Origin: an uncultured Bacteroidales bacterium
GTDB taxonomy: Bacteria; Bacteroidota; Bacteroidia; Bacteroidales; UBA932
NCBI GenBank assembly: GCA_946625485.1
Contig: CAMOTB010000009.1
Location: forward strand, 1 to 39,026
DNA length: 39,026 nucleotides
Direction: 5' to 3'
In this document: piece by piece, positions 1-8,419 of the stretch
Layout: each line of letters starts with the position of its first letter
How positions within the stretch are numbered: position 1 is the first letter of the stretch
The notes under the pieces: generated by a model
What the model was told of the DNA's origin: nothing
Seen by the model: only the letters and a program-made list of their open reading frames with translations
Databases searched by the model: none
Position numbers and translations under genes: made by a program

Positions 1-2
1 AT

Positions 3-155
3 TGTTTCGATATGGTGGGACTGGAAGGCGGCGCCTCTGCGACGGCCGACAAAAGTGCACTGACCGTCAGCTGGACCGGTTCTGCCTCCAAAGTGGTCCT
101 CCATGCCAGCAACGGCCAGGTCCGCGTGGAGAAGATCACGGTTGAATTCGAATAA
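3..155 (+). CDS. C-terminal end of an unidentified exported protein (partial)
   Basis: The frame is open from the window edge to a TAA and ends in SNGQVRVEKITVEFE. About 50 residues are visible, with alternating short strands (KVVLHASNGQVRVEKITVEFE) that look like the last strands of a beta-sandwich. Such endings are common in Bacteroidota surface proteins, but the family cannot be named from this piece. The next gene starts 12 bp downstream on the same strand, so this gene is probably the upstream member of the nuclease/TonB-receptor run. Function is unknown. Confidence 0.6.
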   Translation, partial: CFDMVGLEGGASATADKSALTVSWTGSASKVVLHASNGQVRVEKITVEFE

Positions 156-167
156 AGGGAACGGACC

Positions 168-1355
168 ATGCGAAGGTTTTTCCATTACCTGTCAGGGATG
201 ATGCTCCCGCTCCTCTGCCTGCTGCAAGCCTGCGGGGGAGTGGAGGACGTGCGTCTCGAGCTGAGCTTGTCCGAGCCGGAGGTGACCTGCGATGCGGGTT
301 CCGTGTTCGCAAGGGTTCTTTCGGAGACCTCCTGGGAGCTCGAAATCGTTCCTCCGGTCGATTGGGCAAGCCTGCAGACAATGTCCGGCAGCGGCAGCAA
401 GAACAGCATCATCCTCAGCTATTCCGCCAACCGGGGTTCCGCTGCCCGAACCCTGACGGTCGTCGCTACGGCGGCGGGCGGCAAGGCGACGGCTTCTGCG
501 ACGCTCCGCCAGGGGGCCTACGTCGAGCCGGCCCCTTCGGGCGCTCAGGGTGGCCGGGCGGCTTCGGCTCCTTACCGGTGGCTGGAGCTGCCTGCGACTT
601 CCGCGGCGGACGGGATGGATTTCCTCTGGCACATGGTTGATGTGAACGGCAAGGCGGTCCGCAATTATTCCTGCTATTGGAACTACTCAGACCGGGTCTC
701 CATGTGGGTGGCCTATCCGCTCTGCGGCCTGTATCTGGGTTCCCTCTCCCGCAGCGATGCGTGGGGCTTCGATCCCTTCCTGCCGGCCGCCAGCCAGCAG
801 AATGTCGGCGGCGGTTACTGGGACGGCAACAACGGTCATTACGACCGGGGTCACCAGCTCCCTTCGGCGGACCGGACGGCCAATTATGCCATGAATGCGG
901 CGACCTTCTACGGGACCAACATGACTCCGCAGAAAAACTCCTTCAATGCCGGTCTCTGGGCTTCGCTGGAGTCGAAGGTGCGGGACTGGTCCCGCTCCTC
1001 GGATACCTTGTATGTCGTGACGGGCTGTGTCCTGGACGGGGCGAAATACTATGCCCTGGACCGCGCCAGCAACAAGATCACGGCCCCTGCGGCGTATTAC
1101 AAGGCCGTGCTGCGCTATGCCCCCTCTTCCTCCACGGGACTGGGACATTCCGGCTACATGGGCTGCGCCGTCTGGATGGAGCACAAGGAGACCGCTTCCT
1201 CGGCCAAGATGGACAAGACCTATTCGATGTCCATCGACGCCCTGGAGCAGAAGCTGGGCATCGACCTCTTCGTCAACCTGCCCGACAAAGTCGGCAAGAG
1301 CGTAGCGGACCAGATCGAAGCCGAAGACCCGCAAAAGATCAGTTGGTGGTGGTAA
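168..1355 (+). CDS. BACON-domain DNA/RNA non-specific endonuclease lipoprotein (NUC1/NucA family)
   Basis: The protein has 395 residues. It starts with a lipoprotein signal ending at LLQAC, so it is probably anchored to the outer membrane or cell surface. Residues about 29-117 resemble a BACON Ig-like domain (SETSWELEI...DWASL...). Residues about 135-385 form a beta-beta-alpha-metal nuclease domain. The hallmark DRGH is at 226-229, with His229 the expected general base. It is followed by NMTPQKNSFNAGLW, in which Asn260 is the expected magnesium ligand. Family members cut single- and double-stranded DNA and RNA without sequence preference. The gene sits 3 bp upstream of a second nuclease-fold gene and a TonB receptor, suggesting digestion of external nucleic acids. 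The fold assignment is strong; the nutritional role is inferred. Confidence 0.9.
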   Translation: MRRFFHYLSGMMLPLLCLLQACGGVEDVRLELSLSEPEVTCDAGSVFARVLSETSWELEIVPPVDWASLQTMSGSGSKNSIILSYSANRGSAARTLTVVATAAGGKATASATLRQGAYVEPAPSGAQGGRAASAPYRWLELPATSAADGMDFLWHMVDVNGKAVRNYSCYWNYSDRVSMWVAYPLCGLYLGSLSRSDAWGFDPFLPAASQQNVGGGYWDGNNGHYDRGHQLPSADRTANYAMNAATFYGTNMTPQKNSFNAGLWASLESKVRDWSRSSDTLYVVTGCVLDGAKYYALDRASNKITAPAAYYKAVLRYAPSSSTGLGHSGYMGCAVWMEHKETASSAKMDKTYSMSIDALEQKLGIDLFVNLPDKVGKSVADQIEAEDPQKISWWW

Positions 1356-1358
1356 AAC

Positions 1359-2456
1359 ATGAAAAAACAGACAATTATGCGTAAATATATCCTCCTCATC
1401 CTGGCCCTGTCCCTCAGCTGGTGTGCTCCGGCGCAGCAGAAGATCGGACCCGGCTATATCATCGGGTTCTACAACCTGGAGAACCTCTTCGATACCTATC
1501 ACGACGAGGGCAAGAATGACTATGAATACCTCCCGGACGGTTCCAACAACTGGACGGAGGCCAAATATGAGAAGAAACTCCACAACATGGCGACCGTGAT
1601 CCGGGCCATGGCCGACGACAACGGACGCTTCCATACCATCTTGGGCGTCAGCGAGATCGAGAACCGCCATGTGCTGGAAGACCTGGTCAGCCAGCCGGAG
1701 ATCGCGGCGGCCAATTTCCAGATCGTCCATTATGACGGTCCGGACCGCCGCGGCGTGGACGTGGCGCTGCTCTACCGCCCGGACCAGTTCAAGGTCCTGG
1801 AGAGCCGCTCGATCCCGTTCACCTTCGACAGCGAGATCAAGTTTGAATATACGCCCGAAGAGCAGGCGCAGTTCCGTACCCGTGACATCCTGATGGTCCG
1901 GGGCATGATCGAAGACGAGATGTACGCTTTCTTCGTCTGCCATCTTCCTTCCCGTCTGGGCAGCAAGGGAAATGACCTGCGCAGCCGCGGGGGAGAGATC
2001 ATCTACCAGACTTCGATGGAACTGATGCGCCAGTATCCCGGGATCAAGATTGCGGCGATGGGAGACATGAATGACAATCCCGACGACGATTCGATGGCAA
2101 TCTACCTCCACGGGCGCGAGACGCTGGAAGAGGTCGGGCCGGAGGATTTCTATTCTCCTTTCCTGTCCATGCTCAAGGCGGGCTTCGGTTCGCTGGCGTA
2201 TCGCGGGGAGTGGAACATCTACGACCTGATCCTGGTCAATGAGGCCCTGGCGAAAGGCACGTCCGGCAAGTACAAGCTGCAACCCCTGGTCAAGCAGCGC
2301 AAGAAAGTGTTCTACGGCCGTATCTTCCAGAAGGATTTCATGACGCAACAGGAAGGACAGTACAAGGGGACGCCGTTCCGCACTTTCTCCAACGGGGCTT
2401 TCGTGAACGGTTATTCCGACCACTATCCGACCTATATTCTCATCGGTAAAAAATAA
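1359..2456 (+). CDS. Secreted endonuclease/exonuclease/phosphatase (EEP) family protein
   Basis: The protein has 365 residues with an N-terminal export signal (ILLILALSLSWCAPAQQ). A second in-frame ATG at 1377 (MRKYILL) is an equally plausible start. EEP-fold motifs appear in order: NLENLFD near residue 31, VSEIEN with the metal-binding Glu near 98, GVDVALLYRP near 133, HLPSR near 200, GDMNDNP near 235, and YSDHYP with the terminal catalytic Asp-His near 355. Family members hydrolyse phosphodiesters in nucleic acids, phospholipids or sugar phosphates, so the substrate is not fixed by sequence. Immediate linkage to a NUC1 nuclease favours a nucleic-acid or nucleotide substrate. It starts 3 bp after the preceding stop, consistent with one transcript. 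Confidence 0.9.
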   Translation: MKKQTIMRKYILLILALSLSWCAPAQQKIGPGYIIGFYNLENLFDTYHDEGKNDYEYLPDGSNNWTEAKYEKKLHNMATVIRAMADDNGRFHTILGVSEIENRHVLEDLVSQPEIAAANFQIVHYDGPDRRGVDVALLYRPDQFKVLESRSIPFTFDSEIKFEYTPEEQAQFRTRDILMVRGMIEDEMYAFFVCHLPSRLGSKGNDLRSRGGEIIYQTSMELMRQYPGIKIAAMGDMNDNPDDDSMAIYLHGRETLEEVGPEDFYSPFLSMLKAGFGSLAYRGEWNIYDLILVNEALAKGTSGKYKLQPLVKQRKKVFYGRIFQKDFMTQQEGQYKGTPFRTFSNGAFVNGYSDHYPTYILIGKK

Positions 2457-2465
2457 AGATTCGAT

Positions 2466-5387
2466 ATGTTCAAGAAATTTACCCTTGCAGTATCCCTGCT
2501 GCTGATGTGCGTCTCCCTGGCTGCCCAGGTGACCGGTGGTGTCAAAGGCACCATCGTCAGCCGCGCCGACCGTTCTCCGATCGCCGGAGCGGAACTGACG
2601 CTCTTCAACGGGACGGACTTCGTCGCGGAGGCGGTCTCCGGTAAGGACGGTACCTTCTTTGTCGGGAACCTGCCGGACGGGATCTACAACCTTGTGATCT
2701 CCAGCGATGAATTCATGGATACGCAGGTCAACGTGACCGTCAATGACGGTTATGTCAAAAACATGTTCAACCTCTCGCTTTCACCGCGTGTGAGCGAGCA
2801 GGAGCTGGATATGTCCAATTTCTCAGAGTTTGACCTGGAAGATTCCGGCTACAGCGACAATCCGACCTTGCTCTTTGCGCAGAACGACGTGTTCACGAAC
2901 ATGGCGGGCTACAATTTCAGCGCCATCCGCTTCAAGACGCGCGGTTACGGCAGCGAGACGCAGGATGTCTATCTGGCGGGCGTGCGGATGAACGATGCGA
3001 TCACGGACTACAGTCCGTTCTCGCTCTGGAGCGGCCTCAACGAGGCGACCCGCACCAAGGAAGCGACCATCGGCCTGGAACCCTCCCGCTACGGTTTCGG
3101 CGGCATCAACGGCATCACCAACATCCCGGGCAACGCCTCGTCGATGCGCGTGGGCCTGCGGGGCAGTGTGCTGACCAACAGCGCAATGTACCGCCTCCGC
3201 CTGATGCTGTCCTACGGCTCCGGCGTCCTGGACAACGGTTGGGCTTATGCCTTCAACATTTCGACCCGCCTGGGCGGCAATGACTGGATCAAGGGCGTGT
3301 ATTACAAGTCCTTCGCCTATTACGGCGCCGTGGAGAAGAACTGGCACGACACCCACCGGCTCGGGCTGGTCTTCATGGCTTCCCCGGGCGAGCGCGGTGC
3401 GCAGAACTCCTCCACGCAGGAAGTTTACGACCTGATGGGGGACAATATGTACAACTCCAACTGGGGCTGGTACAACGGGCAGATCCGCAACGCCCGTGTC
3501 CGCCGTACCCATGAGCCGATCGCCATCCTCAAATACGACTTCACTCCTTCGGAAAAGTTCAACCTGGCTGCCACCTTGCTGTACCGTTTCGGCAAGAACG
3601 GCTATACCGCACTGGACTGGTATGACGCGGCGGATCCGCGCCCGGACTATTACCGCAACCTCCCCAGCTATTTCTACAATGAGAATCCGGACTTCAACCG
3701 GACCGACCTGCGCAAAGCGGCTTGGGCCCGCGAAGCCTGGGAGAGCAACTATGTCAATACGACCCATATCAACTGGGATCGGCTCTACACGGTCAACAGG
3801 ATGAATCTCAACGAGTTCGGCTATGCGCGTTCGAAATACGTGCAGGAGGAGCGCCATGTGGACCAGAAGGACCTCAACTTCGCCCTTTCCACCCAGTGGA
3901 AGCCCAAGCGCTGGTATGAACTGGACGGCGGCATCGAAGCCAAGCTGAACCGGACCGAGAATTACAAGAAGATCGCCGACCTGCTGGGCGGAGAGTATTT
4001 CGTGGACCTGGACAACTTTGCGGAGCGCGATTTCGCTTCCAACCGGGCTCGCGTCCAGAATGACCTGGATTACTATTTCATGGCCGGCGCCGCCCGCGTC
4101 TTGCACAAGGGAGACAAGTACGGTTATGACTATCTCGCCCATGTGCATAAGTACAATGTCTGGCTGGACAATCATTTCAAGGCCGGGGCCTTCCGTGCCC
4201 ACGTGGCCGGTCAGATCGGCAACCATACGCTCTGGCGTGAGGGCCTGGTGCGAAAGGGCCTCTTCGCCGGCCTGGATGACAAGGGCAACATCATTTATGA
4301 TGAAGAAGGCAATCCGCTGACGAGTTATGATTCGTTCGGCGAGGTGATCACTTCCAAGGGCAATTCCAAGAAGGCGCATTTCCTGACCTGGGCGGTCAAG
4401 AGCGGCGTGGAACTGGCCCTGGGCAGCCGCGTCCGCGTGTACGGCAACCTGGGTTATTTCCATGACGCGCCGACTTTCAACCAGTCCTTCCTGTCGCCCC
4501 GCACGCGCAACAGCCTCATCCCGGACCTGACGACGATCAAGACCTTCTCGGGCGACATCAACGCCCAGTATTCCTACCACGGCGTCAACATGCGGGTCAC
4601 GCTCTTCTATACCAACATCATGGACCAGAGCACGATGCGCAGCTATTACAACGACCTCCAGGGTTCCTTCGTCAATGCCGCCATGAGCAACATCGACGAA
4701 GTCCACAAGGGCGTGGAGTTCGGCTTCAAGATGCCGACCCCGGTCACCAACCTGTCGCTGCAGGGCGTGCTCAGCTGGGGTGAGTACTACTATACCTCCA
4801 ACCCCTACATGACCATGACGGTGGACAACAGTTCGGAAGTGGTCGTCGATCATCAGATCGTCCCTTACTGGCAGAGTCACCCGGTGTTCAAACGCGACGC
4901 CGAGGGCACGATCACCAACCAGATCGATCACTATCAGAGGCATTATGTCCCCTCGACGCCCCAGCTGGCGGCGAGCCTGGGCCTGGCTTACAACAAGAAC
5001 TACTGGTTCATCGATGCGGATGTGGATTACTTCTCCCATTCCTATCTGGAGATGAGCCCGCTCAGCCGTACCGACATGGCGACGGCCGGCGGCGACGGCG
5101 TGATTACGCCCGTCGAGGTCGAGGCAATGGCCTCTCAGGAGCGTTTCAACCCGGCCTTCCTGGTCAACTGCAGCGTGGGCAAGTCCTGGTATCGCCGGGG
5201 CCATCAGATCGGCTTCTCGCTCCAGGTCAAGAACCTGCTCAACAACCGCGGGGTCAAGACCGGCGGTTACGAGCAGACCCGCCTGGTCGACGACACCAAG
5301 AGCGGGGAGCGCTACTATCCCTTCGATCCCAAGTATTTCTATATGAGCGGAATCAACTATATGTTGAATGTTTACTTCAGATTCTAG
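2466..5387 (+). CDS. TonB-dependent receptor with carboxypeptidase-regulatory-like N-terminal domain
   Basis: The protein has 973 residues. A signal peptide (FTLAVSLLLMCVSLAAQ) is followed by a CarboxypepD_reg-like beta-sandwich at about 23-105 (GGVKGTIVSRADRSPIAGAEL). Next come a plug-like region at about 125-230 (SAIRFKTRGYGSETQDVYLAGVRMNDA) and a long beta-barrel ending in an aromatic strand, MLNVYFRF. This is an outer-membrane, TonB-energised importer. The usual SusC signature is weak and no SusD follows, so it is better described as a general receptor. It lies between two nuclease-type genes and a DUF5689 lipoprotein, and may import their products. The substrate is not determinable from sequence. 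The gene is 9 bp from its upstream neighbour. Confidence 0.88.
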   Translation: MFKKFTLAVSLLLMCVSLAAQVTGGVKGTIVSRADRSPIAGAELTLFNGTDFVAEAVSGKDGTFFVGNLPDGIYNLVISSDEFMDTQVNVTVNDGYVKNMFNLSLSPRVSEQELDMSNFSEFDLEDSGYSDNPTLLFAQNDVFTNMAGYNFSAIRFKTRGYGSETQDVYLAGVRMNDAITDYSPFSLWSGLNEATRTKEATIGLEPSRYGFGGINGITNIPGNASSMRVGLRGSVLTNSAMYRLRLMLSYGSGVLDNGWAYAFNISTRLGGNDWIKGVYYKSFAYYGAVEKNWHDTHRLGLVFMASPGERGAQNSSTQEVYDLMGDNMYNSNWGWYNGQIRNARVRRTHEPIAILKYDFTPSEKFNLAATLLYRFGKNGYTALDWYDAADPRPDYYRNLPSYFYNENPDFNRTDLRKAAWAREAWESNYVNTTHINWDRLYTVNRMNLNEFGYARSKYVQEERHVDQKDLNFALSTQWKPKRWYELDGGIEAKLNRTENYKKIADLLGGEYFVDLDNFAERDFASNRARVQNDLDYYFMAGAARVLHKGDKYGYDYLAHVHKYNVWLDNHFKAGAFRAHVAGQIGNHTLWREGLVRKGLFAGLDDKGNIIYDEEGNPLTSYDSFGEVITSKGNSKKAHFLTWAVKSGVELALGSRVRVYGNLGYFHDAPTFNQSFLSPRTRNSLIPDLTTIKTFSGDINAQYSYHGVNMRVTLFYTNIMDQSTMRSYYNDLQGSFVNAAMSNIDEVHKGVEFGFKMPTPVTNLSLQGVLSWGEYYYTSNPYMTMTVDNSSEVVVDHQIVPYWQSHPVFKRDAEGTITNQIDHYQRHYVPSTPQLAASLGLAYNKNYWFIDADVDYFSHSYLEMSPLSRTDMATAGGDGVITPVEVEAMASQERFNPAFLVNCSVGKSWYRRGHQIGFSLQVKNLLNNRGVKTGGYEQTRLVDDTKSGERYYPFDPKYFYMSGINYMLNVYFRF

Positions 5388-5393
5388 GCGCGT

Positions 5394-6386
5394 ATGAAAA
5401 AGATCTTTGTCTGGCTGCTTGCAGCCCTGTTTATGACCGTCTCCTGCGACATCTATCCGGCCGCGGAAGAGACGCAGCCCTCGGATCCCTTTGCGGATGT
5501 CCCCGAGGTCAATACGACCATCGCCCAGCTGAAGGCGCTCTACACCAAGCCGGGACAGCCGGTCGTCATCACGGACGACCTGGTCATCGGCGGACAGGTG
5601 ATTTCTTCGGACGAGTCCGGCAATATCTACCGGAGTTTCTATATCCAGGACGAGACCGGTGCCATCGAGATCAAGATCGGCAAATCGTCCCTGTATAATG
5701 ACTACAAGCTGGGCCAGTGGGTCTATGTCAAGTGCAAAGGCCTGGCACTGGGCCAGTACGGCGGCATGCTCCAGATCGGTTACCGGACGGACCAGCCGGC
5801 CTGGATCGAGGCGACGTCTTCGTATGAGACCAATTACATGGATGTCCAGTACCTGATCGACGCCCATATCTTCCGGGGCAAGCTGGACAAGCCGGTCGAA
5901 CCGATGCTGATCGGCGAGGCCGGGATCAAGGATGAGGCCAATTTCGGCCGCTACGTCCGGATCGAGGGCCTGACCTATGGCAACCAGATCTTCGTGATCC
6001 TGTATGACAAGGCGGACAATTCCACCTATCTGAGCGACAAGACTTATGGCGTGGATACCTGGGCGATGTCGCTGAACGGCTTCAAGTCTTACATGACTCC
6101 GAACGGGAAGGTCGAGCCCCAGAACGCTTTCGACGGAGCGGTTACCAAGGAGAATTGGCAGGGCTTGTATGACGCTGCCTCGGCTTACACCCTCAGCCAG
6201 TATTTCAAGTTGGGCAAGACCGACCTGCAGGTCCGCACCAGCGGTTATGCCAAGTTCGCGGATGCCAAGATCTACCGTAAGATCCTTGCCGGATACAAGG
6301 TCAACCTGACCGGCATCCTGACCTATTACAACGGGAACAACCAGTTCACGCTGATCGACCTGAACGGCGTGGAAATCGTGGATTGA
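5394..6386 (+). CDS. DUF5689 domain lipoprotein (OB-fold-like)
   Basis: The protein has 330 residues and a lipoprotein signal ending at MTVSC. From about residue 40 the sequence matches the DUF5689 pattern: TIAQLKALY, then VITDDLVIGGQVISSDESGNIYRSFYIQDETGAIEI. This strand-rich core is reminiscent of the OB-folds found beside secreted nucleases. The C-terminal third (YKVNLTGILTYYNGNNQFTLIDLNGVEIVD) looks like a second, shorter OB-type repeat. OB-folds often bind nucleic acids or oligosaccharides, so it may be the surface binding partner of the TonB receptor 6 bp upstream. Binding specificity is inference. Its stop codon lies 2 bp before the ATG of the M3 peptidase gene. Confidence 0.8.
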   Translation: MKKIFVWLLAALFMTVSCDIYPAAEETQPSDPFADVPEVNTTIAQLKALYTKPGQPVVITDDLVIGGQVISSDESGNIYRSFYIQDETGAIEIKIGKSSLYNDYKLGQWVYVKCKGLALGQYGGMLQIGYRTDQPAWIEATSSYETNYMDVQYLIDAHIFRGKLDKPVEPMLIGEAGIKDEANFGRYVRIEGLTYGNQIFVILYDKADNSTYLSDKTYGVDTWAMSLNGFKSYMTPNGKVEPQNAFDGAVTKENWQGLYDAASAYTLSQYFKLGKTDLQVRTSGYAKFADAKIYRKILAGYKVNLTGILTYYNGNNQFTLIDLNGVEIVD

Positions 6387-6388
6387 TC

Positions 6389-8413
6389 ATGAAAAAGATT
6401 GTTTTATTCCTTGCCGCAGCCATGGCTCTTGCTTCCTGCGCCCAGCGCACCAATCCTTTCCTGGCGGAGTGGAATACGCCTTATGGCATCCCTCCGTTCG
6501 ACCAGATCCAATATGCCGATTACATCCCTGCCGTGAAGGCCGGCATCGAGGCCCAGCAGGCGGAGATCGATGCGATCGTCGCTTCGCAGGAGGCGCCGAC
6601 CTTTGAGAGCGTGATCGCTCCCTTCGACCGCAGCGGCGGCCTGCTCGCCAAGGTGACGGGCGTGCTGTACAACGTCTCCGAGACGGAGAACTGCCCCGAG
6701 ATGGAGGCCATCATCGAGGAAGCGACACCGCTCCTGTCCGCCTATGAGGACGGCATCTATATGAATAAGGACTTGTACCGCAAGGTCGCCGCCGTCTATG
6801 AGGCCGACCAGAGCGGACTGACCCGCGAGCAGCAGGTGGTCCTGAAAAAGATCTATGAAGCCTTCCAGCGCAACGGCGTCGGCCTGGATGACGCCGCGCA
6901 GGCAGAACTCAAGCAGATCAATACCGACATGGCGGCCAAGATCAACAAGATCGGCAACAACATCCTGGCGGAGTCCAACGCGTTCAAGCAGGAATTTGGC
7001 ATCAGCGTATCGGCCTATCCGGTCGCGATGACCGAGACGGCCGACCGCGCCCTGCGAGAGAAGATGTTCAAGGCCTATTCCATGCGGGGCCACAACGGCA
7101 ACGACAATGACAACCGCGCCCTGATCCTGGACGTGATGCGCCTGCGGATCCGCAAGGCCCGGATCATGGGTTTTGACAATCCGGCGGATTATATCCTTGA
7201 GAACAAGATGGCCCACGACCACGGGACGGTGGATGCCTTCCTGGCCGATATCATGAAGGCCGCTGTCGCCAAGGCCAAGGACGAGATCGTGGACATGCAG
7301 GCGGTGATGGACGAGGATGTCAAGGCCGGACTGCTTCCGGCCGGCAGCAAGATCCAGCCCTGGGATTGGTGGTATTATGCCGAGCGGGTGCGCAAGGCCA
7401 AATATGACCTGGACGAGAATCTGACGAAGCCTTATTTCGAGGCGGGTCATGTCAAGAAGGGCCTCTTCCAGGCCGCCAAGACCCTGTACGGCGTCAATGT
7501 CGAGGAGATCGAAGGCGTGCCCGTGTACAATCCGGCGGTCCAGACCTATAAGCTGACCTACGACGACGGCTCGCTGATCGGTATCTTCACGACCGATTAT
7601 TTCCCGCGGGACTCCAAGCGGGGCGGGGCCTGGATGAACAACATCCGGGAGCAGTATGTGGATGAGGCCGGCAACGACATCCGTCCGATCATCGTCAACG
7701 TGGGCAATTTCTCCGCCCCGGACAGCAACGGCGTGGCTCTGCTGAGCGTGGACAATGTCGAAACGGCCTTCCATGAGTTCGGCCACGCGCTGCACGGCCT
7801 GTTGACGAAGTGCCATTACAAGACGGTCAGCGGCACGAGCGTGGCGCGCGATTTCGTCGAGGTTTTCTCCCAGTTCAATGAGAACTTTGCCTTCCAGCCC
7901 GAGCTCCTGGCTCAGTATGCGAAGCATTATCAGACGGGCGAAGTGATCCCTGCCGACCTGGTCGCCAAGATCAATGCGGCGAGCAAGTTCAACCAGGGTT
8001 TCATGACGACGGAGCTCTGCGCCGCTTCCATCCTGGACATGAAATGGCATGAGCTGACGGAGATCCCGGCCGATGCGGGCCTTGAGTTCATCGATGCTTT
8101 CGAGGCCAAGGTCTGCCAGGAGATGGGCTTGATCGATGAGATCATCCCGCGCTACCGCACGACCTATTTCAACCACATCTTCGGCAGCGGGTACAGCGCC
8201 GGTTACTACGGCTACCTCTGGGCCGAGGTGCTGGACAAGGATGCCTTCTCCAAGTTTGAGGAAGAAGGGGTGTGGAACACGGATTTGTCCCGCCGCTTCA
8301 AGGAGACCTTCCTGGAGAAGGGCGGCAGCGAGGAGCCGATGGTACTCTTCAAGGAGTTTATGGGCCGTGAGCCCCGGACGGAACCGTTCCTGAAGGGACG
8401 CGGGCTGCTCTGA
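6389..8413 (+). CDS. M3 family metallopeptidase lipoprotein (peptidyl-dipeptidase Dcp-like)
   Basis: The ORF track begins at a TTG (6383), but ATG 6389 gives a clean lipoprotein signal (KKIVLFLAAAMALASC) and is chosen here; the product is 674 residues. The thermolysin-type zinc motif HEFGH is at about 462-466 in TAFHEFGHALHGLL. The downstream Glu-containing helix follows in DFVEVFSQFNEN, and a typical M3 C-terminal segment (FNHIFGSGYSAGYYGYLWAEVLDKDAF) is present. M3 enzymes such as Dcp release dipeptides from short peptides; the lipid anchor places this one in the periplasm or at the outer membrane. It is the last gene of the plus-strand run and converges on rnr with a 6-bp gap. Family assignment is firm; the link to the upstream nucleases may be only transcriptional. 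Confidence 0.93.
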   Translation: MKKIVLFLAAAMALASCAQRTNPFLAEWNTPYGIPPFDQIQYADYIPAVKAGIEAQQAEIDAIVASQEAPTFESVIAPFDRSGGLLAKVTGVLYNVSETENCPEMEAIIEEATPLLSAYEDGIYMNKDLYRKVAAVYEADQSGLTREQQVVLKKIYEAFQRNGVGLDDAAQAELKQINTDMAAKINKIGNNILAESNAFKQEFGISVSAYPVAMTETADRALREKMFKAYSMRGHNGNDNDNRALILDVMRLRIRKARIMGFDNPADYILENKMAHDHGTVDAFLADIMKAAVAKAKDEIVDMQAVMDEDVKAGLLPAGSKIQPWDWWYYAERVRKAKYDLDENLTKPYFEAGHVKKGLFQAAKTLYGVNVEEIEGVPVYNPAVQTYKLTYDDGSLIGIFTTDYFPRDSKRGGAWMNNIREQYVDEAGNDIRPIIVNVGNFSAPDSNGVALLSVDNVETAFHEFGHALHGLLTKCHYKTVSGTSVARDFVEVFSQFNENFAFQPELLAQYAKHYQTGEVIPADLVAKINAASKFNQGFMTTELCAASILDMKWHELTEIPADAGLEFIDAFEAKVCQEMGLIDEIIPRYRTTYFNHIFGSGYSAGYYGYLWAEVLDKDAFSKFEEEGVWNTDLSRRFKETFLEKGGSEEPMVLFKEFMGREPRTEPFLKGRGLL

Positions 8414-8419
8414 TCAGGG

